Source: Alphaproteobacteria bacterium
GTDB taxonomy: Bacteria; Pseudomonadota; Alphaproteobacteria; UBA9219
Assembly: GCA_028691835.1 (NCBI GenBank)
Contig: JAQUYN010000021.1
Location: 1-34,881, forward strand
Reading direction: 5' to 3'
Length of the DNA stretch: 34,881 nt
The translations under genes and the position numbers were made by a program. Positions 16,436-24,613 of the stretch are shown here, one piece after another. The notes under the pieces are model-generated. The model made no database searches, was not told the origin of the DNA, and saw only the letters and a program-made list of their open reading frames with translations. The stretch's first letter is position 1. Every line of letters begins with the position of its first letter.

Positions 16436-16792
16436 CTATCGCAGGAGACAGCAGATGAAAGAGTCCCACTCGGCGCTGTCAGAACTGTGATAATTGGCCC
16501 CAGTGAAAACGTAATTTGTTGGACACAAGCCTGATCCCGCGACTGACCAAGTGCGAGTGAGGCACGTACTATAATCAATTGAGCTAGAAGAACCGCTTTT
16601 CCATTCCCAAATATCGATACCAGCACCTTTTCTAAAGCAGCCTATAATGCCAGTTTGATCGGCGGCCATTTCGGTTGTACCCAACTGTTCTTTGGTGCAA
16701 GGATCACCAATGTTGTGATTGGTCTTGGCCAAGGCAAGGTTTGAAAATACGAGTAATGCAGAAAAAGCGATAAAAAGCGGTTGAATTTTCAT
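16436..16792 (-). CDS. Secreted cysteine-rich protein, unknown function
   Basis: This 118-residue protein has a classical signal peptide (MKIQPLFIAFSALLVFSNLALA, cleavage after ALA), so it is probably periplasmic or secreted. The mature part has six cysteines (DPCTKE, GCFRK, TCLT, GLCP, and CC near the C-terminus), which suggests disulfides. The segments IGDPCT, TGIIGCF and WEW resemble the small disulfide-bonded tip domain of PilV/shufflon-type pilins and related phage proteins, but this is a weak comparison. It is a single gene between IS debris and the hydrogenase operon and is transcribed in the same direction as the latter. Confidence 0.6.
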   Translation of the reverse strand: MKIQPLFIAFSALLVFSNLALAKTNHNIGDPCTKEQLGTTEMAADQTGIIGCFRKGAGIDIWEWKSGSSSSIDYSTCLTRTWSVAGSGLCPTNYVFTGANYHSSDSAEWDSFICCLLR

Positions 16793-17024
16793 GATGTACT
16801 CTCTCAGGATAAAACAAATTCCGACTTAGAGCAGATCGCGATAAGGTTGACGCATTTTGCACCAAGCGTTCGCGTGAATCTGCTCGATAAACAATAGGAT
16901 AGAGCGACGGCATGCAGTCAACGATGCATCAACCTAATCGGGAAACACCCTAGGTTATAATATACCCCTATTTATATATCAAGGATACTTCTTTCTGTTT
17001 GATGTGAGGGTATGAGATAGAATC

Positions 17025-18131
17025 TCAGCTGGAGAAAGGGGGGCTATTCCCCCCCCCGCGAGATGCATGAGGGGCATCACCCCATTGGTTCTGGCCTAAT
17101 GTCCGCCCGATCTCATTTAGAAAAGCAGAAAAGGAAACTTGATAGTCGTTGTTGGTTTCCTTCAGATTAGGCTTTCCGGGATAGAGATTGTAATCCTCTC
17201 TTGCCTCCCCCGGTGTCATAAGTGGCATCATGACATTCGCGCCGAAACGAAAGGCGCGTTCACGGCCAGCGGGGTCAAGAGCTTGCAGGGCCGTCGTCGC
17301 CGCGATATTCACATCGCGAAGGACAAGGCGCGTTGCGGCGATCATCATATGGCCAAGATGCAAACGCGTTGCCTCATCTGGGCATGCCACACCCCCCAAA
17401 GGCGTATCAGGATGCGGAATGAACGGCCCCATGCCGATCATATCAATGTCTTGCTCTTTGAAAAAAAGGATGTCGTTTGCCAAATCTTCTATCGTTTGGC
17501 CGGGCAATCCAATCATAACGCCCGTACCAACCTGATAACCGATTTTTTTGAGGCGTTGAAGGCAGTGAACCCGTGTTTCAAAATGTTGATCCGCAGGATG
17601 GATGCGAGAAAAAAGGACAGGATTTGTCGTTTCAATACGCAACAAATAGCGGTGCGCCCCGGCTTTGAACAAACGACGATACGTTTCTTCTGTCTGCTCC
17701 CCGATGCAAAGCGTTATGCCTATACCCTGAGGCAAAGCATCACTGACTGTTTCTGTTTTAATCAGTTGAATCGTTTTCTCTAACGCGTCGAGAAAGGTCT
17801 TGTTTTGCCGCTCACCCGTTTGAATAACGATAGAGCCATATCCCAAATTGGCCGCTTGCTGCGCAAGCAAAAGAATATCGTTTTGCGCAAGCGTATAATG
17901 TCTGACTTTCGTGTTCGATTTGCGGATGCCACAATAATGACAGTCACAACGGCAAACATTGGAAGCCTCGATTAACCCGCGCAGATATACGCCGTTACCG
18001 CACTCTTTCAACAAAACTTTCTCGGCGGCGGCACGAACGGCTTCAACGTCCTGAGGATCCACAACGGAAAGAAGAGCCACTATCTCTTCGTGCGAAAAAA
18101 CACTTTGAGAAAGATCTGGCAAGGCCGTCAT
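17025..18131 (-). CDS. hydE: [FeFe] hydrogenase maturase HydE, radical SAM
   Basis: HydE is a radical SAM enzyme needed to build the 2Fe subcluster of the H-cluster; current models have it act on the iron-cysteine complex made by HydG. The SAM cluster motif is C60-x3-C64-x2-C67 (VCRCDCHYCG), followed by a TIM barrel with IVIQTGERQN and GVMIGLPGQT segments and a conserved MGPFIPHPDTPL. Length is 368 residues, near the family norm. The C-terminal tail ASRGGGNSPPFSS is encoded by a G/C homopolymer and looks unlike other HydE ends, so the true end may have shifted. ATG 18131 overlaps the hydF stop by 4 bp. It is the last gene of the operon. Confidence 0.95.
   Translation of the reverse strand: MTALPDLSQSVFSHEEIVALLSVVDPQDVEAVRAAAEKVLLKECGNGVYLRGLIEASNVCRCDCHYCGIRKSNTKVRHYTLAQNDILLLAQQAANLGYGSIVIQTGERQNKTFLDALEKTIQLIKTETVSDALPQGIGITLCIGEQTEETYRRLFKAGAHRYLLRIETTNPVLFSRIHPADQHFETRVHCLQRLKKIGYQVGTGVMIGLPGQTIEDLANDILFFKEQDIDMIGMGPFIPHPDTPLGGVACPDEATRLHLGHMMIAATRLVLRDVNIAATTALQALDPAGRERAFRFGANVMMPLMTPGEAREDYNLYPGKPNLKETNNDYQVSFSAFLNEIGRTLGQNQWGDAPHASRGGGNSPPFSS
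17038..17057 (-). terminator. GC hairpin at the end of hydE, possible operon terminator
   Basis: On the minus strand a run of G, a short loop (GAATA) and a run of C form a 6-bp or longer stem followed by TTTCTCC. The hairpin lies within the last codons of hydE. The T-run is poor, so termination is only possible. The nine-base homopolymer is also a site prone to frameshift. Confidence 0.4.
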
Positions 18132-19357
18132 GGGCCTGATCCTTTTCGATAAACATCCAAGGCCGCCGGAAAAGGACCCAATGCACGATCCAAAATGCCG
18201 AGGCTATGCGCAATGGCTAACCCATAATTTGTGATAGGAACGCCCGCTGCCTTGCATCTCGCAAGACGTGAAAGCATCGCTTTGCGATTCCACATGCACG
18301 CGCCGCAGTGAATAACAAGTTTATAAGGTGAAAGATCGTCTGGAAAATCGCGTCCCTGCACAACATCAAACTCCAGTTTTCCACCGACAAATTGCGTCAG
18401 CCACCGTGGGATCTTCACGCGCCCAATGTCCTCACAAAGCGGACGATGCGAACAGGCTTCAGCAATAAGAATACGGTCGCCCGCTTTAAGGCCGTCGATA
18501 GCGCGGACGCCTTGCGTTTGAACAACCAAGTCACCTTTGAATCGCGCAAAAAGAATGGAAAAACTGGTCATCGGTATGTCGCGTGGTGTATCGGCGGCGA
18601 CTTTCAGAAAAGCCTGACTATCCGTAACGACGAGCTTCGGTTTCTGAGAACAAGCCTCAAGCGCAATCTTCAGCTCCCGTTCCTTGACGATCATCGTCAT
18701 AGCATCGGAATCCAGCAAATCACGAATGGCCTGAACCTGAGGAAGAATCAAGCGTCCCTTCGGGGCCTCCTTGTCGATGGGTACAACCAGGACGGCGAGT
18801 TCCCCTGCCCCGACAAGATCACCAAGGATCGTCGGCTCTTCCATGAACGTATCCGGCGCATGATCGAACATGGCTTGACGCAAGGACTCCAGCCCCGCGC
18901 CAGAAGTCGCGGAAACCTGAACACAGGGAATCCCTTTGCGCGAAACAAGGTCGAGCGTTTGCTGGGATGGCGCGGCCAAATCACTTTTGTTAAAAACAGC
19001 AAGAATAGGCGTTTCAGAATCTTGCAAAGCTTTGCGAATGGTTTCTTCATATTCGCCCCAAATCCCATCGGTGACGATCAGCCCCAAATCCGTTCGTTCA
19101 AATACGCGACGCGTCTGCACCATGCGTAAATCGCCCAGAGCGCCCGCGTCATCCAGTCCCGCCGTGTCAATAAACAGAACAGGGCCGAGGGGAAGAATCT
19201 CCATCGGCTTTTCGACAGGGTCTGTTGTCGTTCCCGCCTGATCGGAAACAATTGAAACATGTTGGCGCGTGATGGCGTTCAGTAAGCTGGATTTGCCAAC
19301 ATTCCTGCGACCAAATAAGCCCATATGAAGGCGCATGCCTTTCGGTGCGTTATTCAT
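18128..19357 (-). CDS. hydF: [FeFe] hydrogenase maturation GTPase HydF
   Basis: HydF is the GTPase scaffold on which the diiron subcluster is assembled before transfer to apo-HydA. The GTPase motifs are all visible: G1 GRRNVGKSS (16-24), G2 in GTTTDP, G3 DTAGLDD (64-70), G4 NKSD (123-126) and G5 VSAT. The C-terminal cluster-binding motif CxH...HCxxC is present as C302-S-H304 and H350-C351-G-A-C354. Length 409 fits the family. ATG 19357 overlaps the aspA stop by 4 bp, and the 3' end overlaps hydE by 4 bp, so all three are coupled. Confidence 0.96.
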   Translation of the reverse strand: MNNAPKGMRLHMGLFGRRNVGKSSLLNAITRQHVSIVSDQAGTTTDPVEKPMEILPLGPVLFIDTAGLDDAGALGDLRMVQTRRVFERTDLGLIVTDGIWGEYEETIRKALQDSETPILAVFNKSDLAAPSQQTLDLVSRKGIPCVQVSATSGAGLESLRQAMFDHAPDTFMEEPTILGDLVGAGELAVLVVPIDKEAPKGRLILPQVQAIRDLLDSDAMTMIVKERELKIALEACSQKPKLVVTDSQAFLKVAADTPRDIPMTSFSILFARFKGDLVVQTQGVRAIDGLKAGDRILIAEACSHRPLCEDIGRVKIPRWLTQFVGGKLEFDVVQGRDFPDDLSPYKLVIHCGACMWNRKAMLSRLARCKAAGVPITNYGLAIAHSLGILDRALGPFPAALDVYRKGSGP

Positions 19358-20760
19358 GGAGTACCCAAACGCAAAAAAGATTCAGACGCAATCTGTTTTT
19401 CAAAATCGTCTTCACTCATCAGCTTTTCTTCAAGAACAATTTGACGGATTGTTTTTCCTTCAGCGTGCGCTCTTTGCGCGATATGAACGGCCTTTTCATG
19501 GCCAAGTTCTGCAACAAGCGCCGTTGCAAGAGAAGTTGCCCCGTCAAGAGAAGCGCGGCATTTTTCTTCATTTGCGCTCAAACCCTCCACACATCGCATT
19601 TGGAGAATCTCCGCTGCGTTCGCAAGCAGATCAATCCCGTTCAACAAACTGTCCGCGATCAACGGCAAAAAAGCGTTTAGCTCGAGATTGCCCATTCCCG
19701 CCGCTGTTGCAATTTGCAAATCATATCCATAAACGCACAGGGCGGCTTGAGTCACGGCTTCTGGTATAACGGGATTAACCTTGCCCGGCATAATCGAAGA
19801 CCCTGCTTGAAGCGCGGGAAGAATGATCTCTCCGATCCCTGCGTTGGGGCCAGAGGACAGCAATCGTAAATCGCTCGCACATTTGATAAAATTCGTCGCG
19901 CATGTACGAAGAAGCCCCGAGACTTCGACAAAAACATCGGCATTTTGCGTGTTTTCTACCATATCTTCGGCACGGGCAAAGCCAATGCCCGTTAGGTCCC
20001 GCAGCGTTTCGACAGCGCGGAAAATATAGGCACGCGGAGCCGTCAAGCCTGTACCAATGGCCGTACCGCCCAGATTGACGACACGAAGACGTTCCTCACA
20101 TTTGGACAAGCGCCAGCGATCACGCCCAAAGGCAGCCGCATAGGCCGCCATCTCGCGCCCCAACGTGAGCGGCACAGCCTCTTGAAGTTGTGTACGTCCA
20201 ATCTTCGGGATCGAAGCAAGAGCTTGCTCCTTACGCTGGAAAGCCTCAACCAAGGAAGCCAAGCGCTCTTCCAAAAGGCGTATTCGATGAATAGCGGCCA
20301 GTTTAAGCGCCGTCGGGTACGCATCATTCGTCGATTGATGGAGGTTGAGATCGTCCAACGGCGATATGCGCTTATAGGCCCCCAAAGGCTCACCGCATAA
20401 TTGCAACGCACGATTAGCGAGAACCTCATTGACATTCATATTCGTGCTTGTGCCAGCGCCGCCTTGCAAGGCATCCACAACGATATGCGCATCCAAAAGG
20501 CCTCGCGACATTTCTGCACAAGCCGATTCCATGGCTTGTACTTTGATGTCATCGTCTTTCCAAAAACCAAGGGAACGATTTGTCTGAATAGCCGCCAACT
20601 TGACAAACCCAAAAGCATGAATCAAAGCCGGAGGAACGCGCCGTAAAGAAAGCGGAAAGTTTGCTAAAGCGCGAACCGTATGAATGCCGTAAAGAGCATC
20701 CACAGGAACGTCCGCCACGCCTAAAAAATCCGTTTCGCAGCGAAAGTTATTTTGGCTCAT
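19354..20760 (-). CDS. aspA: Aspartate ammonia-lyase (aspartase) in the hydrogenase operon
   Basis: This 468-residue enzyme of the aspartase/fumarase superfamily interconverts L-aspartate with fumarate and ammonia. Signatures are GTSTNMNVNEV (103-113), HQSTNDAYPT (141-150) and the catalytic loop GSSIMPGKVNP (320-330). The residue pair in GRTQLQEAVP (T190-Q191) matches aspartases; class II fumarases have TH at this place, which favours aspartase. It sits between hydA and hydF, separated from hydA by 15 nt and overlapping hydF by 4 bp, so it is part of the hydrogenase operon. Aspartase genes recur in hydEFG clusters of some bacteria, as I recall. It could supply ammonia for the H-cluster bridge or make fumarate as an electron acceptor. 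The sequence alone does not decide this. Confidence 0.9.
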   Translation of the reverse strand: MSQNNFRCETDFLGVADVPVDALYGIHTVRALANFPLSLRRVPPALIHAFGFVKLAAIQTNRSLGFWKDDDIKVQAMESACAEMSRGLLDAHIVVDALQGGAGTSTNMNVNEVLANRALQLCGEPLGAYKRISPLDDLNLHQSTNDAYPTALKLAAIHRIRLLEERLASLVEAFQRKEQALASIPKIGRTQLQEAVPLTLGREMAAYAAAFGRDRWRLSKCEERLRVVNLGGTAIGTGLTAPRAYIFRAVETLRDLTGIGFARAEDMVENTQNADVFVEVSGLLRTCATNFIKCASDLRLLSSGPNAGIGEIILPALQAGSSIMPGKVNPVIPEAVTQAALCVYGYDLQIATAAGMGNLELNAFLPLIADSLLNGIDLLANAAEILQMRCVEGLSANEEKCRASLDGATSLATALVAELGHEKAVHIAQRAHAEGKTIRQIVLEEKLMSEDDFEKQIASESFLRLGTP

Positions 20761-20775
20761 GCCGCCTGGTTCCCG

Positions 20776-22665
20776 TCAGCCTTTATCGGCGATAAACTTG
20801 CCACGCTCTGTATAGCTTGTATGCAAAAGCTCATGGCTCTTGTGGCCACACGGTCCTTCCGTCAAGAACTCTGTATAGATCTTCAAGATCGCCGGGTTTT
20901 CATGACTTTTGCGCACACGGCCTGTCTCACCATAGTTCGTGTCTTCGTCATAAATAGCCTTGGCTCGCGCCTCACGAATAGTCTGGTTCGTTGGGATCGG
21001 TTGCCCACCCCCACTGATGCACCCACCCGGACATGCCATCACTTCGATAAAGTGGCACTTGCTGAAAGTTCCACCAGCAGCGACATCATCCAATACTTTC
21101 TGGGCATTCTTAATGCCGTGCGCCATTCCAACACGCAACGTTTGGCCCTTAAGCCAATCCCAATTCGGAACAAGATGTGCGATCATGGCCGGAACGGGTC
21201 CCAACTTTTCGGGAACCTTAACTTCAGCATAACGGCATCCATCAAAACCGCGCACAGGAATAATATCGGCGTGAGCGAAAATGTCTTCAACCTTAAGGCC
21301 AGTCACAAATTCCAAAACGGTGCGTAGCGCAGCTTCCATCACGCCACCCGTCGCGCCAAAGATGACACCTGAGCCTGTAGCTGTGCCGAAGGGATCGTCA
21401 AAATCTGACTTTGGCAAATCAGGCAAATGCATACCCGCCTCACGGATCATGCGCGCGCACTCACGTGTCGTGATCGAAAAATCAACATCCTTATAGCCAC
21501 TGTCGCGCATTTCCGGCCTGTTGCATTCGAACTTTTTGGCGGTACAGGGCATGAGCGAAACCGACACGATATTTTCGGGCGGAATGTTATGCATCTGAGC
21601 ATACCATGTCTTGATGACAGGGCCGAACATTTGCTGTGGGCTTTTGGCCGACGAAAGATGGTCGAGCAGGTGCCCATGTGTGTGCTCCATATACTTGACC
21701 CACCCAGGACAACAGGAAGTGAATTGGGGCAGAGGCATAGACGTATCGTTGGCGACCAAATTTTTATAGAGGCGAAGGATCAGCTCTGTTCCCTCCTCCA
21801 TAATCGTTAAGTCAGCCGAGAAGTTCGTGTCGAACACCTTGTCAAAACCGCAACGGCGCAACGCTGTGTTTAACTCCCACGTCATCGCCTTGCCTGGCGG
21901 AACGCCAAATTCCTCACCAATGGCAGCACGAGGGCTTGGGGCTGTCTGGATCACGACATGCTTGGTAGGATCATCAATCGCAGCCCAAATCTCATCCGTG
22001 ACGTCACGTTCAGTAAGCGCACCAGTCGGACAGCGTGTGATGCATTGGCCACAGTTAATGCAAGGAACGTCAGCCATTGGCTTGTCAAGATAGGTGGAAA
22101 CGGTCTTCTTGTCTCCGCGCCCCGTAAATTTGAAAATCCCTATACCTTGCAATTCGTCGCAGGCGCGCACACACCGCCCACATTGAACGCACTTATCCAT
22201 ATCGCGAACGATAGCGACGCTGGACATATCGACCGGACAGACTTTCTCCGTCGGATGGCCAAAACGATAAGAATCGACGGCGTATTCTTTAGCCAATTTC
22301 TGCAGCTCACAATTACCGTTGCGCTTACAGCTATAACAATCACCGCAATGTTCGGACAAAAGAAGCTCAATCGTATGCCGTCGTGCTTCACGGATACGTG
22401 GTGAGGTTGTCTTGACCTTGATAGGAGCCGTCACCGGAAACGCGCAACTGGCCGTTAAAGCTCGCTGCCCCTCGACCTCAACAATGCACAAACGGCATCC
22501 GCCGAAAGCCGTTAAATCGTCATGATGGCACAAGGTGGGCAAATGAATGCCATTGTCCTGAATAGCCTTAAGAAGCGACGTGCCATAAGGAACCGTGATT
22601 TCTTTTTCATCAACGAAAAGAGAAACTGTCTTGGTGGGGTCGATTTGAACGCCTGTAATACTCAT
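20776..22665 (-). CDS. hydA: [FeFe] hydrogenase catalytic subunit HydA
   Basis: HydA is a 629-residue hydrogenase of the CpI-like (M3 or HydABC alpha) type that interconverts protons and H2. Domains in order: a plant-type [2Fe-2S] domain (C46, C57, C60, C74), a His-ligated [4Fe-4S] site (H106, C110, C113, C119), two [4Fe-4S] clusters (C159, C162, C165, C169 and C202, C205, C208, C212), and the H-cluster domain. H-cluster motifs are intact: L1 TSCCPGW (316-322), L2 MPCTAKKFE (372-380) and L3 EVMACPGGCISGGGQ (541-555). The C-terminal small-subunit-like helix region (YGETGRVRKSHENPAI and on) follows. Nothing suggests secretion. ATG 22665 overlaps the hydB stop by 4 bp. Confidence 0.97.
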   Translation of the reverse strand: MSITGVQIDPTKTVSLFVDEKEITVPYGTSLLKAIQDNGIHLPTLCHHDDLTAFGGCRLCIVEVEGQRALTASCAFPVTAPIKVKTTSPRIREARRHTIELLLSEHCGDCYSCKRNGNCELQKLAKEYAVDSYRFGHPTEKVCPVDMSSVAIVRDMDKCVQCGRCVRACDELQGIGIFKFTGRGDKKTVSTYLDKPMADVPCINCGQCITRCPTGALTERDVTDEIWAAIDDPTKHVVIQTAPSPRAAIGEEFGVPPGKAMTWELNTALRRCGFDKVFDTNFSADLTIMEEGTELILRLYKNLVANDTSMPLPQFTSCCPGWVKYMEHTHGHLLDHLSSAKSPQQMFGPVIKTWYAQMHNIPPENIVSVSLMPCTAKKFECNRPEMRDSGYKDVDFSITTRECARMIREAGMHLPDLPKSDFDDPFGTATGSGVIFGATGGVMEAALRTVLEFVTGLKVEDIFAHADIIPVRGFDGCRYAEVKVPEKLGPVPAMIAHLVPNWDWLKGQTLRVGMAHGIKNAQKVLDDVAAGGTFSKCHFIEVMACPGGCISGGGQPIPTNQTIREARAKAIYDEDTNYGETGRVRKSHENPAILKIYTEFLTEGPCGHKSHELLHTSYTERGKFIADKG

Positions 22666-23882
22666 GACGCAATCCTTTTGTCTGATTTACCCGTAGCGTG
22701 ACGATGGTGGCTGACGCGCCCCATGACTTCGCCGCGAAAATGTTCAAGAACGGACAGGAACATGTTGGGCGCCGATTGCCCGAGGCCACATTTCGAGGCC
22801 GCTTTCATGCTCTCGCCCAAGGCGCACAGAGCGTTCAAATGCTTCGTCGTACATTTACCGTCTTTCAAGAGGCGAATACCTTCAAGCAACTTGACATTGC
22901 CCATCCGGCATATGGTGCATTGACCACAGGACTCGTCTGCAAAGAACTCCTGAAAATTTTCCACCGCATCCAAAAGATCACGGCTTTGATCGAAAACGAT
23001 AATCGACCCGCCCGTCGAAACGTCTTCAAAACTGATCGCCCGATGAAAATCTTTAGCGGGAACAAGAAGACCCGATGCGCCGCCCACGACAGCTGCTTTG
23101 GTCCGTTCTGCGCCTGCCGCTTCAAGAATAGCAGAAATCTTTGTTCCCATCGGAAACTCGTAAACCCCCGGACGTTCCACATCGCCAGAAATGCTAAGCA
23201 ATTTATAGCCCGAAGACTTTTCCGTTCCAACACGTTTGAACCAAGCATCGCCCTTGACCATAATGGCGGCGACCCAAGCCAACGTTTCCACATTATTGAC
23301 AACCGTGGGAACACCAAATAATCCGCTTGTAACGGGGAAAGGCGGACGATTGCGCGATTCGCCACGTTTGCCTTCCAAAGATTCAATCAGAGCGGACTCC
23401 TCCCCGCAAACATAAGCACCGCACCCCATATGAATGTGGATGTCAAAGGAGAATCCTTGTTTGCCCTGAATATCGTTGCCCAAAAGGCCTGCGGCACGTC
23501 GCGCCGACAAACGATCCTCAAGACTTTGCCTCAAATAAGTATATTCGCCACGAAGATAGACAATACCAAGCGAGGCCCCAACCGCATATCCGGCAATCGT
23601 CATGCCGTCAAAAACAAGATCGGGCCACTCAGAAAGGATAACGCGATCCTTAAAGGTGCCGGGTTCCCCTTCATCCGCATTGCAAATGACAATCTTCTTT
23701 TCACTTGTCGTTTCGCTTGCGAACTTCCACTTCACTCCGGCTGGAAAGCCTGCGCCGCCACGGCCTTTAAGGCCAGAGTCCGTTACGTTCTTGATAACTT
23801 CAGTGCGATCCTTACCCAAAGCCGCGCTGAGTCCAGTATGAACCGGAATAGACGCAAACGATATTTCATTCCTAATGGTCAT
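22662..23882 (-). CDS. hydB: NuoF-like NADH/FMN subunit of the hydrogenase (HydB, short form)
   Basis: A flavoprotein of 406 residues that should bind FMN and NAD(H). It shows the glycine-rich GLKGRGGAGFP loop (37-47), CNADEGEPGTFKDR (68-81), the ESLEGKRGESRNRPP segment and the N3-type [4Fe-4S] ligands C320, C323, C326 and C366. It has the length of complex I NuoF and lacks both the N-terminal [2Fe-2S] domain and the C-terminal 2x[4Fe-4S] ferredoxin domain found in the longer HydB of electron-bifurcating hydrogenases. This raises the possibility of a simple NADH-linked enzyme. The start overlaps hydC by 11 bp, and the 3' end overlaps hydA by 4 bp. Confidence 0.92.
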   Translation of the reverse strand: MTIRNEISFASIPVHTGLSAALGKDRTEVIKNVTDSGLKGRGGAGFPAGVKWKFASETTSEKKIVICNADEGEPGTFKDRVILSEWPDLVFDGMTIAGYAVGASLGIVYLRGEYTYLRQSLEDRLSARRAAGLLGNDIQGKQGFSFDIHIHMGCGAYVCGEESALIESLEGKRGESRNRPPFPVTSGLFGVPTVVNNVETLAWVAAIMVKGDAWFKRVGTEKSSGYKLLSISGDVERPGVYEFPMGTKISAILEAAGAERTKAAVVGGASGLLVPAKDFHRAISFEDVSTGGSIIVFDQSRDLLDAVENFQEFFADESCGQCTICRMGNVKLLEGIRLLKDGKCTTKHLNALCALGESMKAASKCGLGQSAPNMFLSVLEHFRGEVMGRVSHHRHATGKSDKRIAS

Positions 23883-24444
23883 GAGCGAGCCCCTTTTTGC
23901 CTTTGACGGGCGTATTTTGATAAATCTTTTCGCAAGCCTCTATGATTTCGTGAACCTTCTCAGGCGTCACATGGGTAAAAACTTGCTCATTGACCAAAAC
24001 GGCAGGACCTTGGTCACACATGCCGATACAATTGGCCCACTCCAACGAAAACTTCCCGTCGGGAGTCGCTTCACCAAATTTGATCCCAAGATCGTTTTCA
24101 AACTGCCGTGCAACATTTTCCTTTCCAACCATATCGCAGCTGATTGTGCGACAGAGCCGAATAACAAAACGTCCATGATATTCTTCGTTCAAGAAAGAAT
24201 AAAAGCTGACAACGCCATAAACATCGGCAGGGCTTATACCCAAGCAATCCGCAACATATTGCATGGCAAAAGTATTAATGAGCGCATGGCGTTTCTTGAT
24301 TTCCTGAAGAATCGGGATGAGCGCACTCCGCTCGGCCCCGAAATGAGCAACCAAGTCATCGATTTCTTCTTGGAGAGAATTACGGCGGGCACCAAGCCTG
24401 TCGCCGGATGCAGATCGTTGGTTCGCAGAAGGATGAGCGGACAT
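23872..24444 (-). CDS. hydC: NuoE-like [2Fe-2S] subunit of the hydrogenase (HydC)
   Basis: A 190-residue thioredoxin-fold [2Fe-2S] protein. The helical N-terminus (EIDDLVAHFGAERSALIPIL and YVADCLGISPADVYGVVSFYSFL) is typical of NuoE. Cluster ligands are the cysteines in LCRTISCDMVG and in NCIGMCDQGP (Cx4C...Cx3C). It relays electrons between HydB and HydA. The start ATG 24444 is set by AAGGAG five bases upstream; the longer frame to 24564 lacks such a signal and its extra residues look non-coding. It is the first gene of the operon. Confidence 0.93.
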   Translation of the reverse strand: MSAHPSANQRSASGDRLGARRNSLQEEIDDLVAHFGAERSALIPILQEIKKRHALINTFAMQYVADCLGISPADVYGVVSFYSFLNEEYHGRFVIRLCRTISCDMVGKENVARQFENDLGIKFGEATPDGKFSLEWANCIGMCDQGPAVLVNEQVFTHVTPEKVHEIIEACEKIYQNTPVKGKKGLAHDH

Positions 24445-24613
24445 ATGGCTCCTTAAACAAAATAGGGAAGGACGCAAGGCGCGTCCCCCTAAAAATAGGC
24501 AGGAAGCAGCTTGCATAACAAGCCACCCATGGTTAATACTAAAATAAGATTTACAACATCGCAATCGGTTTTTCTCTCATTCAAAGCGCACCAGCTTTGA
24601 GACAGGCAACAAG
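24445..24613. promoter_or_regulatory. Divergent hydC / hydG promoter region with a leader hairpin
   Basis: All hydrogenase transcription must start in these 169 bp. On the minus strand a perfect hairpin GGACGC-(5)-GCGTCC (24470-24486) lies about 16 nt before the hydC Shine-Dalgarno sequence and would be in its leader. No FNR-like TTGAT-N4-ATCAA box and no unambiguous -35/-10 pair was found; AT-rich stretches (AAATCTTATTTTAG on the minus strand) could hold one. Confidence 0.5.

Noticed and set aside
19354..20760. Class II fumarase
   Set aside because: The motif GRTQLQEAVP has TQ where fumarases have TH, which points to aspartase.
23872..24564. Longer HydC with about 40 extra N-terminal residues
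   Set aside because: AAGGAG directly before ATG 24444 and the lack of NuoE-like sequence upstream favour the shorter form.
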